A DNA stretch of 64,000 nt, from NCBI GenBank assembly GCA_016296065.1, contig JAEDKA010000005.1, positions 29,601 to 93,600 on the forward strand, given 5' to 3'. The notes beneath the pieces are model-generated. The model saw only the letters and a list, made by a program, of their open reading frames with translations, did no database searches and was not told the origin of the DNA. The position numbers and the translations under genes are program-made. The DNA comes from Kiritimatiellia bacterium (GTDB lineage: Bacteria; Verrucomicrobiota; Kiritimatiellia; RFP12; UBA1067). Positions 55,795 through 64,000 of the stretch are shown here, piece after piece (the stretch's first letter is position 1; every line of letters begins with the position of its first letter).

Positions 55795-56961
55795 ATGAGG
55801 AAAACGGGAATTTTGGCAGTTGTGTGCGCGGCGGCGATGGCGGCCTGCGCGGAGACGGTCGTGGACGTCACGAGCGTCGGCGAGAAGGAGAAGACGTCCG
55901 TTTCGATCAACGTGACCGGACAGAGCGCGGCCGCCTACGCGGCGACGCTCAAGCGCAACCTCGAGCTCACGGGATGCTTCGTCGTCCGCGGCGACGGCGC
56001 GGTCAAGGTGACCGGCACGGTCGGCGGAAGCGTCACCGCGCGCGGCGCCGGCAAGATCGTCACCGCGCCAGCTCCGGCGACGGACGACAAGTCCGCTCGC
56101 ATGGCCGCACGCCGCATGAGCGACGCGATGTGCGAGGCGATGTCGAAGAACGGGCAGAAGGGCTTCGCGTGCGACCGCGTTATATTCGTGTCGCGCAAGA
56201 CGCCGCGCAGCTCGGAGCTGTGCATGTGCTATCCGGACGGACAGGACGTGCGCGAGCTCACGCGCGACGGAAAGGCCGCGGTCGGTCCGAGGTGGAAGGA
56301 CGCGAACACCGTCTACTACATCGGCTACCTCAACGGCGGGCAGCAGATCTTCGAGCACAACGTCGAGACGGGCGCGCGCAAGGTCGCCTTCAACCTGAAG
56401 GGCATCTCCTCGCCCGCGGCGGTCTCTCCTGACGGCACCAAGGTCGCGATCGCCGCGTCCTTCCAGGGGAACCCCGAGCTGTACGTCCTCTCCGGCGGAC
56501 GCTACACGCGCCTCACCAACACCAAGACGGCGAGCGAGGGACAGCCGACGTGGAGTCCTGACGGGACGAAGATCGCCTACGTCTCGGACGAGACGCGGCA
56601 TCCGCAGATATACGTCATCGACGTCGCAACGAAGGAGAAGCGCCGCGTCACGGCTAAGGGCTCGCAGAACGTCGATCCCGACTGGGGCTCGGACGGCAGG
56701 CTCACGTACATCACCAAGCGCGGCGGGCTCAGCCAGGTCGCGGTGATGGATCCGAAGGTCGGCGACTCCTCCGCGAGGCTCGTCACAGCGCCGGGCAGCT
56801 GGGAGCATCCAGCGTGGGCGCGCGACGGACGCCACGTTGTCGCCGGACGCGACAAGGCGCTCTTCGTCGTCGACACGGTCGAGAAGGAGAAAGGCGGCGA
56901 CGAGCCGAGGCAGATGTTCAAGGCGAACGGAAACTGGATCACGCCCACGCTGATGAGGTGA
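55795..56961 (+). CDS. TolB-like periplasmic beta-propeller protein
   Basis: A 388-residue protein with a signal peptide (MRKTGILAVVCAAAMAACAE). The N-terminal domain (about 20-120) includes 'YAATLKRNLELTGCFVVRGD', as in the TolB D1 region. A beta-propeller follows, with blades such as 'SSPAAVSPDGTKVAIAASF', 'QPTWSPDGTKIAYVSDETRH', 'PQIYVIDVATKEKRRVT' and 'EHPAWARDGRHVVAGRDK'. TolB works with Pal and the Tol complex at the outer membrane, but no tol or pal genes are in the window. AAAGGAG at 55784-55790 sets the start. gatC begins 3 bases after the stop. Confidence 0.8.
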   Translation: MRKTGILAVVCAAAMAACAETVVDVTSVGEKEKTSVSINVTGQSAAAYAATLKRNLELTGCFVVRGDGAVKVTGTVGGSVTARGAGKIVTAPAPATDDKSARMAARRMSDAMCEAMSKNGQKGFACDRVIFVSRKTPRSSELCMCYPDGQDVRELTRDGKAAVGPRWKDANTVYYIGYLNGGQQIFEHNVETGARKVAFNLKGISSPAAVSPDGTKVAIAASFQGNPELYVLSGGRYTRLTNTKTASEGQPTWSPDGTKIAYVSDETRHPQIYVIDVATKEKRRVTAKGSQNVDPDWGSDGRLTYITKRGGLSQVAVMDPKVGDSSARLVTAPGSWEHPAWARDGRHVVAGRDKALFVVDTVEKEKGGDEPRQMFKANGNWITPTLMR

Positions 56962-56964
56962 ACT

Positions 56965-57255
56965 ATGAAGATAGACGTTGCATACGTAGCGGAGCTTGCG
57001 AGGCTCGAGCTGACGGACGAGGAGAAGTCCGTCTTCCAGCCGCAGCTCGAGAACATCGTTAAGTACGTGGAGAAGATCTCCGAGGTGGACGTCGAGGGCG
57101 TTGAGCCGATGATGCACGGCAGGCCGCTCGTCAATGCGTTCCGCGAGGACGTGGTGCGTCCGTCGCTCGACCGCGAGGCGGCGCTGTCCAACGCGCCTGC
57201 CAGGGTCGGCGACGAATTCCTACTTCCAAAGATTGTCGAAGGCGCGGAGAGCTGA
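56965..57255 (+). CDS. gatC: Asp/Glu-tRNA(Asn/Gln) amidotransferase subunit C
   Basis: A 96-residue protein with the GatC pattern 'VAYVAELARLELTDEEKSVF' near the N terminus, 'IVKYVEKISEVDVEGVEP' in the middle and the typical end 'REDVVRPSLDREAALSNAP', 'FLLPKIVE'. GatC stabilises GatA in the complex that amidates Glu-tRNA(Gln) and Asp-tRNA(Asn). gatA follows after 2 bases. Confidence 0.92.
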   Translation: MKIDVAYVAELARLELTDEEKSVFQPQLENIVKYVEKISEVDVEGVEPMMHGRPLVNAFREDVVRPSLDREAALSNAPARVGDEFLLPKIVEGAES

Positions 57256-57257
57256 AC

Positions 57258-58661
57258 ATGGAACTTTACGAACTTGGAATCAAGCAGGCGCAGGAAGGTC
57301 TCGCGAAGGGCGAGTTCACCTGCGAGGACATCACGAAGTCCGTCATCGCGCGCTACCACGAGCGCAACGCCGAGATCGGCGCGTACCTCACTTTCGACGA
57401 GGAGCAGGCGCTTGCGCTCGCCCGCGCGAACCCGAAGGCGGTGCCGATTGCGGTCAAGGACCTAATCAACGTCGCCGGCCAGCCGTGCACGTGCGCGTCG
57501 AAGATACTGAAGGGCTACGTCTCCCCATACGACGCTACCGTGATCAAGAACATGAAGGCGGCGGGGTTCATTCCGGCGGGACGCGTCAACATGGATGAGT
57601 TCGCGATGGGATCCTCGACCGAGAACTCGGGGCTCGGCGTGACGCGCAACCCCTACGACCTCTCTCGCGTCCCGGGCGGAAGCTCCGGCGGAAGCGCCGC
57701 GGCGGTCGGCGGCAACATGTGCATCGCCGCGCTCGGCACGGACACCGGCGGGTCGATTCGCCAGCCGGCTAGCTTCTGCAACTGCGTCGGCGTGAAGCCG
57801 TCGTACGGACGCGTCAGCCGCTACGGCGTCACGGCGTTCGCGAGCTCCCTTGACCAGGTGGGACCGATGGCGAAGTCCGTCGAGGACGCGGCGATCCTCC
57901 TCAAGGCGCTCGCCGGACACGACGAGATGGACGGGACGACTCCGAAGGACCCCGTGCCGGACTACGCGGCGTCGCTCGCGGGCGCGTCCATGAAGGGCGT
58001 CAGGATCGGCATCGCGAAGGAGTACTTCGACGTCAAGGGAATGGACCCGGAGGTCAAGCGAATCACCGACGAGGCGGTGCGCAAGTGTGAGGCCGCTGGC
58101 GCGGAGCTCGTCGAGGTTTCGCTTCCGCACACCGAGTACGCGATGGCGGTCTACTACATCATCGCTCCGGCGGAGGCGAGCGCGAACCTCGCGAGGTTCG
58201 ACGGCGTGAGGTACGGACACCGCTCCGACGCCGCCAAGGACGTCTTCTCGCTCTACACGAAGTCGCGCGCCGAGGGATTCGGACCCGAAGTCAAGCGCCG
58301 CATCATCATGGGCACGTATGTGCTGTCTAGCGGATACTACGACGCCTACTACGGGCGCGCGCAGAAGGTGCGCACTCTCATCAAGCGCGACTTCGACGCG
58401 GCGTTCGAAAAGTGCGACGCGTTGCTCACGCCGTGTGCGCCGACGCCGGCGTTCCGCATCGGCGAGCTGCAGGATCCGCTCACGATGTACCTCAACGACC
58501 TCTTCACGATTCCGTCGTCCCTCGCGGGCGTGTGCGCATCGTCCGTCCCCGCGGGCTTCACGAACGACACGAAGCTCCCCGTCGGCGTGCAGTTCATCTG
58601 CGGCGGCTTCGAGGAGGAGAAGCTTCTCAGGATATCCAGGGCGTTCGAGGAGATTGGCTGA
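57258..58661 (+). CDS. gatA: Asp/Glu-tRNA(Asn/Gln) amidotransferase subunit A
   Basis: A 467-residue amidase-signature enzyme that frees ammonia from glutamine. The catalytic Lys is in 'PIAVKDLINVAGQPCTCAS' (about residue 68). The first Ser is in 'VPGGSSGGSAAAVGG' (about 143) and the second in 'GTDTGGSIRQPASFCNCVG' (about 167), completing the Ser-Ser-Lys triad. 'GRVSRYGVTAFASSLDQVGP' and the C-terminal 'LTPCAPTPAF' and 'PVGVQFICGGFEEEKLLRIS' are GatA features. It pairs with gatC just upstream. gatB is not adjacent and is not in the window. Confidence 0.95.
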   Translation: MELYELGIKQAQEGLAKGEFTCEDITKSVIARYHERNAEIGAYLTFDEEQALALARANPKAVPIAVKDLINVAGQPCTCASKILKGYVSPYDATVIKNMKAAGFIPAGRVNMDEFAMGSSTENSGLGVTRNPYDLSRVPGGSSGGSAAAVGGNMCIAALGTDTGGSIRQPASFCNCVGVKPSYGRVSRYGVTAFASSLDQVGPMAKSVEDAAILLKALAGHDEMDGTTPKDPVPDYAASLAGASMKGVRIGIAKEYFDVKGMDPEVKRITDEAVRKCEAAGAELVEVSLPHTEYAMAVYYIIAPAEASANLARFDGVRYGHRSDAAKDVFSLYTKSRAEGFGPEVKRRIIMGTYVLSSGYYDAYYGRAQKVRTLIKRDFDAAFEKCDALLTPCAPTPAFRIGELQDPLTMYLNDLFTIPSSLAGVCASSVPAGFTNDTKLPVGVQFICGGFEEEKLLRISRAFEEIG

Positions 58662-58684
58662 CTTCTGCCGGGCCTGCCCCGCTT

Positions 58685-60673
58685 ATGCTTGACTTCAAGG
58701 GAATATCGGTACACTACGGACACCAGGACGTCCTGACGGACGTCACGTTCCGCGTCAACAAGGGCGACCGCGTGGGCGTGGTGGGTCCGAACGGCTCGGG
58801 AAAGTCCACGCTCTTCAAGATCGTCCTCGGCGAGATGTCGACGGACTCCGGCGAGCTCATAATCGAGGGGAGTCCGCGCATCGGCTTCACGCGCCAGAAC
58901 CCGGAGCCGGACACCCCTGACGAGACGCTGCTCGAGTACTCCCTGCGCGGAATCCCCGGGCTCTCCGAGATGGAGGCCGAGATGCAGGAGCTTGAGGGAG
59001 ACCTCACTGACCCCGCGAAGATGCGGCGCTACGGAGAGCTGCAGACGAAGTTCGAGCACCTCGGCGGATACGACATCGAGACGCGCGTCAAGGTCGCGCT
59101 CGGCGGACTCGGCTTCTCGACGGACGAGTTCACGAAGCCTTTCAAGTCGTTTTCCGGCGGATGGCGCATGCGCGCGGAGCTGTCGCGCGTTCTCGCGTCC
59201 AAGCCGGACCTGCTGCTCCTCGACGAGCCGTCCAACTACCTCGACCTCCCCGCGGTCGACTGGCTGCAGAAGTTCCTCAAGGCATACGACGGCACGCTCA
59301 TGCTCATCTCGCACGACCGCTATCTCCTGAGGACTCTTACGAGCATCACCGTTGAGGTCGACGCCGGAACGGCGACGCGCTACGAAGGCGACCTAGACTA
59401 CTACATGACGGAGCGCGAGGTCAGGTACCAGCACCTCAAGGCGGCGAAGGAGAACCAGGACCACCACCGCGAGCAGCTGCAGCGCTTCGTGGACCGCTTC
59501 CGCGCGCAGGCGACGAAGGCCGCGCAGGCGCAGAGCCGCCAGAAGCTCATCGACAAGATCGACGAGGAGAGGATCGTCCTTCCGAAGCGCTACACGAACT
59601 CCGGAAGGCTCCGCCTCGCCGAGCCGCCGCCGAGCGGAATCGAGATGTTCCGCTGCGAGAACCTAGGCTTCAGCTACGACGGGGTGAAGAACGTCTTCAC
59701 GGGACTCGAATTCAACGTCACTCGCGGCGACAAGGTCGCGCTCATCGGCTACAACGGACTCGGCAAGACGACTCTGATGCGCATCATGGCGGGGACGCGT
59801 CAGCCCACGGAGGGCAGGGCGGTCATCGGACACAACGTGGTGCCGGGCTACCTCAGCCAGGAGTTCGCCGAGACGATTCCGCCGGACCTTTCCGTGTACC
59901 GCAACGCGAAGAACGCGTGGGACGCGCACGGGGGAGGTCCGGAGAAGGTGTTCCGCAACCAGCTCGGCGCGTTCGGCTTCGACGAGAACGACGTTGAGAA
60001 GCCCGCCGGGGTCCTTTCCGGCGGCGAGAAGATACGCCTTGCGTTCCTGAGGCTCTTCCTCACCGCGCCGAACTTCCTGCTCCTCGACGAGCCGACGACG
60101 CACCTCGACCTCGACGGACGCCGCCTCCTGGAGGACGCGCTCAGGAAGTACAGGGGCACGATTTTCCTCGTGTCGCACGACATCGACTTCGTGCGCGCCG
60201 TCGCGACTTCGGTTCTCGAAATCACGCGCGAGGGGATACGCCAGTTCCCGGGCGGATACGACTACTACTGCGAGAAAAAGGCGCAGATGGACAATGCCGG
60301 GGAACGTGGAACCGGCAGCGGGGAACGGGATGCCGGTCGTCGTCTGTCGAATGTCCCAGACGCCCCTTCGGACGCCCAGCCGGCGCTTTCCAAGAAGGAC
60401 CTCCGCAAGCAGCGCGCGGACGCGCGGGCGAAGATCGCGCCGAAGGTGAAGGAGCTCAAGCGCCGCGTGGAGACGGCGGAGAAGAAGATCGACGAGCTGC
60501 AGAAGGCGCTGGACGAGGCGAGCGCGGAGCTGTTCAATCCGAAGCCGACGACGGACTTCGCTGAGGCGAACCGGAAGGTGCGCACGCTCCAGTTCGAGAT
60601 CGACCGCTACACGGCGGACTGGGAGGAGGCCGCGACAGAATTAGAGGAGCTGACGAGCTCCGCCCAGACTTGA
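58685..60673 (+). CDS. ABC-F family ATPase
   Basis: A 662-residue protein with two ATP-binding cassettes and no membrane domain. Cassette 1 has Walker A 'GPNGSGKST' (about residue 37), signature 'FSGGWRMR' and Walker B 'LLLLDEPSNYLDL'. The linker (about 240-320) has the charged ABC-F tether ('RFVDRFRAQATKAAQAQSRQ'). Cassette 2 has 'GYNGLGKTT', 'LSGGEKIRLAF' and 'FLLLDEPTTHLDL'. The C-terminal coiled coil (about 580-660) is typical of the Uup/YheS-like group, which acts on the ribosome. A Gly/Arg-rich insert ('AGERGTGSGERDAG') precedes the coiled coil. Start chosen at the first ATG before 'LDFKGISVHYG'. Confidence 0.92.
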   Translation: MLDFKGISVHYGHQDVLTDVTFRVNKGDRVGVVGPNGSGKSTLFKIVLGEMSTDSGELIIEGSPRIGFTRQNPEPDTPDETLLEYSLRGIPGLSEMEAEMQELEGDLTDPAKMRRYGELQTKFEHLGGYDIETRVKVALGGLGFSTDEFTKPFKSFSGGWRMRAELSRVLASKPDLLLLDEPSNYLDLPAVDWLQKFLKAYDGTLMLISHDRYLLRTLTSITVEVDAGTATRYEGDLDYYMTEREVRYQHLKAAKENQDHHREQLQRFVDRFRAQATKAAQAQSRQKLIDKIDEERIVLPKRYTNSGRLRLAEPPPSGIEMFRCENLGFSYDGVKNVFTGLEFNVTRGDKVALIGYNGLGKTTLMRIMAGTRQPTEGRAVIGHNVVPGYLSQEFAETIPPDLSVYRNAKNAWDAHGGGPEKVFRNQLGAFGFDENDVEKPAGVLSGGEKIRLAFLRLFLTAPNFLLLDEPTTHLDLDGRRLLEDALRKYRGTIFLVSHDIDFVRAVATSVLEITREGIRQFPGGYDYYCEKKAQMDNAGERGTGSGERDAGRRLSNVPDAPSDAQPALSKKDLRKQRADARAKIAPKVKELKRRVETAEKKIDELQKALDEASAELFNPKPTTDFAEANRKVRTLQFEIDRYTADWEEAATELEELTSSAQT

Positions 60674-60706
60674 TCCATACATTTGCAAAAAAGGGGAGAT
60701 TGGCAG

Positions 60707-63256
60707 ATGAAGAACGTATTCGTTTTGTTCACCATGGCATGGGCGCTGTCCGCGCTGGGTGCCGAGCTGAAGGCGCCTGACCATCTGACGGTCGAGAGGC
60801 TTGCCGATCCGGTCGGAATCGAATCGCGCTCGCCGCGTTTCGGCTGGTGGCTCGGCGAGGGGTTCGTTCGCCAGAAGGGCTACCGCATCCTCGTCGCCTC
60901 GTCGCCGGAGAAGCTCGAGGCGGGCGAAGGGGACCTTTGGGATACTGGCGAAGTGCAGTCCGACGATTCGGTTGACATCGTCTACGCGGGGCGTCCGCTT
61001 GGCGATTCCGTGCGCGCGTGGTGGAAGGTGCAGGTGAGCGAATGGCAGGGCTCAGGAATGGCCGTCTCGCCGTGGAGCCGTCCGTCGCGCTTCACGACCG
61101 GAACGCGCGACTGGCGGGCGAAGTGGATCGGCGGGACAGCCTCCTCTCCGGACGCAGGCGCCCCCGCGTTCAGGAAGCGCTTCACCGTTAAGGAGGGGCT
61201 TCGCGAGGCGACGCTTCACGTAACCGGACTCGGCTTCCACGAGCTCGAGCTCAACGGACGTCGCCTCGACTCGCGCAGGCTTGATCCGCCGTACACCGAC
61301 TACACGAAGCGCGTCATCTACTCGACGTATCTCCTTGAAGACAGGCTGCAGGCTGGCGAGAACACGCTGGAGGCGCGGCTCGGAAAGGGCTGGTTCGACT
61401 GTCCGCCGAGCGGAGTGTGGAACCTCCACGAGTCCGCATGGATCGCGCGACCGCGCTTCATCGCGCAGCTGGAGCTGAAATACGCGGACGGAACTCGCGA
61501 CCTTGTCGTTTCCGACGCGTCGTGGTCCGAGATCGGCAACCCTGTGCGCTTCGACTGCGTGCGCAAGGGCGAGACGGACGCTCCCGCGCCTGAGTTCGAG
61601 CGTCCTGCGCGCGTCGTCGACGCGCCGAAGGGCAGGCTTGAGGCGGCGCAGGTTCCGCCGACCGTGGTGCGCCGCGAGGTGCGCCCCGTGCGCGTCGAGA
61701 ACTTCGGCGACGGAACGGCGACGGTCGACTTCGGCGAGGATTTGGCTGGCTTCGCGCGCGTTTCGCTCAAGGGGCTCGCCGCAGGCAGCGAGGTGACGTT
61801 CCGCTACGACGAGCTGTGCCAGCCCGACCTCCGGCCTCTTCCGGCGAAGGAGCGGCACATCGCGTGCCTGACGCGAAAGATGGAGGACGGACGTCTCGTC
61901 GAGGACTGGGAGGGATTCCAGCTCGACCGCTACATTGCGTCCGGCGCCGGCGAGGAGACATACGAGCCGCACTTCACGCCGAAGGGGTTCCGGTATCTCC
62001 ACGTGTCCGGTCTCGCCGCGCCGATTGAGGCGTCCGACGCCGTCGCGCTCGAGCTTTCGACGGACTTCCGCAAGGTCGGAACGTTCTCCTGTTCGTCGGA
62101 GGACTTCAACGCCGTCATGGAGATGGCGGACCGCGCATACCGGGCGAATTTCGTCAATGGATATCCGACGGACTGTCCGCACCGCGAGAAGAACGGGTGG
62201 ACTGGCGACGCGAACCTCGCGGCGGAGATGGCGCAGTACGTGTACGAAAACACGGCGGCGTACGAGCACTGGCTCAGGGAATGCGCTGCTGAGGCGCATC
62301 CCGTGACGGGGCGCGTTCCGAAGATCGTGCCGAACGGGGCGTGGCCCCAGGAAGTCGACGGCGGGACGGGTCCGATATGGGACGGCGTTATCGTGCGCCT
62401 TCCGCGCGATCTCGTGCGCTACCGCGGCGACAGGAGCCTCTTCGCCGAGCTGGAGCCGGCGATGAGGAAGTATGCGGACGACTACGAGCAGTTCATCGAC
62501 GAGAAGGGCGACATGCCCGTCGGCTTCGGCGACTGGTCTGCGTCGACGCCGGGGATGCCGCCGGCGATCACCACCGTCGCGTACTTCGCGGACATCTGCG
62601 ACACGCTCGGGAAGGACGACCTGGCGGCGGAGCTGCGCGCGGCGGCGGTGAGGAACCACTACCGCGGGAACGGAGTCTGGGACGGCGGCGAGCAGACGGC
62701 GATAGCGTGCGCGCTCAACTACAGGCTCGTCCCGGAGTCCGAAAGGCGTGCGACGGAAGGCGCGCTTGTGGAGTCCGTGAGGCGCGCGAAAGACCACATC
62801 GACTTCGGACTGTGCGGATCGAAGGAGGTGTTCAGGGCGCTTTCGGAGGCCGGGAGGACGGATCTCGCGTTCAAGATGGCGACGCAGAAGGACTATCCGT
62901 CGTTCCTGCACTGGCGCGCGCTCGGCGCGACGGCGTTCTGCGAAAGCTGGGGCGCGGAGTTCTCGCGCAACCACGTCATGTTTGCTGACGTCGCGGCGTG
63001 GGCCTACCAGTATCTCGCCGGCATACGCGGAGTGCGCGACGGCTTCAAGCGCTTCGAGCTCTCGCCAGTCGTCATAGACGCGCTTGATTTCGTCGAGGCC
63101 AGGACGGAGACTCCGTACGGAGTCGTCGAGTCGTCTTGGCGCAGGACGAAGGACGGCATCGTCTACCGCTTCACGATTCCGCGCAACACAGCTGCGCGCG
63201 TGTCGTTCGGCGGGCGCGTCCGCACCTATGCGGCCGGCACATACGAGCTGAAGTAG
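60707..63256 (+). CDS. GH78 alpha-L-rhamnosidase, secreted
   Basis: An 849-residue protein with a signal peptide (MKNVFVLFTMAWALSALGAE). An N-terminal beta-sandwich (about 20-140, 'GIESRSPRFGWWLGEG') is typical of bacterial rhamnosidases. A carbohydrate-binding domain ('HVTGLGFHELELNGRRLD') follows, then a beta domain with 'VDFGEDLAGFARVSLKG'. The catalytic barrel has 'YPTDCPHREKNGWTGDANLA' (about residue 490), 'GDWSASTPGMPPAITT' and 'TAFCESWGAEFSRNHVMF'. The C-terminal sandwich ends 'YAAGTYELK'. It differs from the enzyme at 24724 by lacking a lipobox and having an extra N-terminal domain. AAGGGGAG at 60691-60698 supports the ATG. Confidence 0.92.
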   Translation: MKNVFVLFTMAWALSALGAELKAPDHLTVERLADPVGIESRSPRFGWWLGEGFVRQKGYRILVASSPEKLEAGEGDLWDTGEVQSDDSVDIVYAGRPLGDSVRAWWKVQVSEWQGSGMAVSPWSRPSRFTTGTRDWRAKWIGGTASSPDAGAPAFRKRFTVKEGLREATLHVTGLGFHELELNGRRLDSRRLDPPYTDYTKRVIYSTYLLEDRLQAGENTLEARLGKGWFDCPPSGVWNLHESAWIARPRFIAQLELKYADGTRDLVVSDASWSEIGNPVRFDCVRKGETDAPAPEFERPARVVDAPKGRLEAAQVPPTVVRREVRPVRVENFGDGTATVDFGEDLAGFARVSLKGLAAGSEVTFRYDELCQPDLRPLPAKERHIACLTRKMEDGRLVEDWEGFQLDRYIASGAGEETYEPHFTPKGFRYLHVSGLAAPIEASDAVALELSTDFRKVGTFSCSSEDFNAVMEMADRAYRANFVNGYPTDCPHREKNGWTGDANLAAEMAQYVYENTAAYEHWLRECAAEAHPVTGRVPKIVPNGAWPQEVDGGTGPIWDGVIVRLPRDLVRYRGDRSLFAELEPAMRKYADDYEQFIDEKGDMPVGFGDWSASTPGMPPAITTVAYFADICDTLGKDDLAAELRAAAVRNHYRGNGVWDGGEQTAIACALNYRLVPESERRATEGALVESVRRAKDHIDFGLCGSKEVFRALSEAGRTDLAFKMATQKDYPSFLHWRALGATAFCESWGAEFSRNHVMFADVAAWAYQYLAGIRGVRDGFKRFELSPVVIDALDFVEARTETPYGVVESSWRRTKDGIVYRFTIPRNTAARVSFGGRVRTYAAGTYELK

Positions 63257-63327
63257 TGGTTTTCGATTGTGCAATCTGAGGTTGTGAAGATTACAACACA
63301 TCGCGATTGACCGTTTTTGCCTTCTTG

Positions 63328-63336
63328 TGATAAGAT
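63328..63336 (+). promoter_or_regulatory. Extended -10 promoter for isomerase-family gene
   Basis: TGATAAGAT (hexamer 63331-63336) lies 29 bases before the ATG at 63366, with AAAGGA (63353-63358) as ribosome-binding site. Confidence 0.45.
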
Positions 63337-63365
63337 TTATGGTGTCGTCAAGAAAGGACAAAACC

Positions 63366-64000
63366 ATGATAAACCAGCCCAATGTGAAACTCGCCGTCGT
63401 CGGCGTCAGCCGCGACTGCTTCCCCGCTTCGCTCACGAAGAAGCGCGTTGCCGCCGTTATGGCGGAGGTCAAGAAGGCGAAGCTCGCCAACGTCGTCGAC
63501 TGCCCGGTCACGATCGAGAACGAGGTCGACGCCATGAAGGCGCTTGAGTGGGCGCGCAAGGAAGGCGTCAACGCCTGCTGCATGTTCCTCGGCAACTTCG
63601 GTCCCGAGGGTCCGACGACGATGTTCGTCCAGAAGTTCGGCGGTCCCGCGATGGTTCTCGCGGCGAAGGAGGAGAACAAGGCCGTTCTCGCGTCCGACCG
63701 CGGCGATGCGCTCTGCGGCGTGCTCAACTTCAGCTACAACGTCGGCCTTCGCCGTCTCAAGGTCTACATTCCCGAGTATCCGGTCGTCAACGCCAAGGAG
63801 GCGGTCGCCGAGCTTGCGGACTTCGTCAAGATCGCCCGCGTCGTGATCGGCATGAAGAACCTCAAGGTGTTCGGCTTCGGTCCGCGTCCGTACGACTTCC
63901 TCGCTTGCAACGCGCCGATCCAGCCGCTCTTCGACCTCGGCGTCAACGTGCAGGAGAACTCCGAGCTCGACCTCTTCGAGCACTTCCACAAGATGGCGTC
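63366..64000 (+). CDS. L-fucose/L-arabinose isomerase family protein, partial (3' end outside window)
   Basis: The first 211 residues are present. 'VKLAVVGVSRDCFPASLTKK', 'EWARKEGVNACCMFLGNFGP', 'FGGPAMVLAAKEENKAVLAS' and 'VFGFGPRPYDFLACNAPIQP' fit the N-terminal domain of the L-fucose/L-arabinose isomerase superfamily, in which the large enzymes convert aldoses to ketoses with a metal at a site that would lie beyond the window. No signal peptide; cytoplasmic. Its place after a rhamnosidase suggests use of the released deoxysugar, but substrate specificity cannot be read from this part. Confidence 0.7.
   Translation, partial: MINQPNVKLAVVGVSRDCFPASLTKKRVAAVMAEVKKAKLANVVDCPVTIENEVDAMKALEWARKEGVNACCMFLGNFGPEGPTTMFVQKFGGPAMVLAAKEENKAVLASDRGDALCGVLNFSYNVGLRRLKVYIPEYPVVNAKEAVAELADFVKIARVVIGMKNLKVFGFGPRPYDFLACNAPIQPLFDLGVNVQENSELDLFEHFHKMA

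Overview
This 64 kb window is high-GC bacterial DNA. Every supported gene lies on the plus strand except a partial regulator at the left edge. The gene content fits an uncultured, gut-type member of the PVC group (Kiritimatiellota / Verrucomicrobiota / Lentisphaerota). Pointers to this are a PEP-CTERM protein, several giant secreted Gly-rich or beta-helix proteins, two GH78 alpha-L-rhamnosidases, a XylR-like sugar regulator without an N-terminal DNA-binding domain, and type III secretion chaperones beside large soluble proteins. The assignment is inference; there is no rRNA or other strong marker gene here.

Layout. 1-0.6 kb: partial XylR-like regulator (minus strand). 0.8-10.7 kb: one probable operon of three large effector-like proteins and two CesT-family secretion chaperones, with one frameshift. 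10.8-11.4 kb: a toxin-antitoxin pair with a palindromic operator. 11.4-13.0 kb: repeat-filled DNA with gene remnants. 13.0-16.4 kb: a 1103-residue protein with a UbiB/ADCK-like kinase domain at its C-terminal end; it shares an upstream box with the first effector. 16.4-17.5 kb: AbiEii-like nucleotidyltransferase and small partner. 17.5-24.2 kb: a 2222-residue Gly-rich secreted protein. 24.2-24.6 kb: a MITE-like element with terminal inverted repeats and target duplication. 24.7-29.6 kb: GH78 lipoprotein, rimO, HAD-like protein. 29.7-36.5 kb: 1795-residue beta-helix surface protein, PEP-CTERM protein, small secreted protein. 36.9-39.6 kb: accD-accA-gpsA. 39.6-44.4 kb: lone secretin, DUF481 outer-membrane protein, B12-type radical SAM protein, lipoprotein. 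44.4-49.2 kb: fragment of a sugar-nucleotide transferase, VWA protein, histidine kinase, response regulator, intact mannose-1-phosphate guanylyltransferase. 49.2-54.4 kb: accessory stretch with small membrane protein, unknown exported proteins and a DUF262 remnant. 54.5-60.7 kb: argJ, tolB-like, gatC, gatA, ABC-F. 60.7-64 kb: second GH78 and a partial fucose/arabinose-isomerase-family protein.

How it works together. Housekeeping genes for fatty-acid and phospholipid synthesis, arginine synthesis, tRNA amidation and ribosomal protein modification are interleaved with accessory modules: predicted host-directed effectors, surface proteins, and rhamnoside breakdown. Promoters nearly all show the extended -10 form TGnTATAAT, several placed so close to the start codon that the mRNAs should be leaderless. 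The most promising novelty is the 0.8-16.4 kb region: a family of predicted type III effectors, one carrying an atypical UbiB-like kinase domain, with dedicated chaperones and a shared upstream box. No secretion machinery is in the window.
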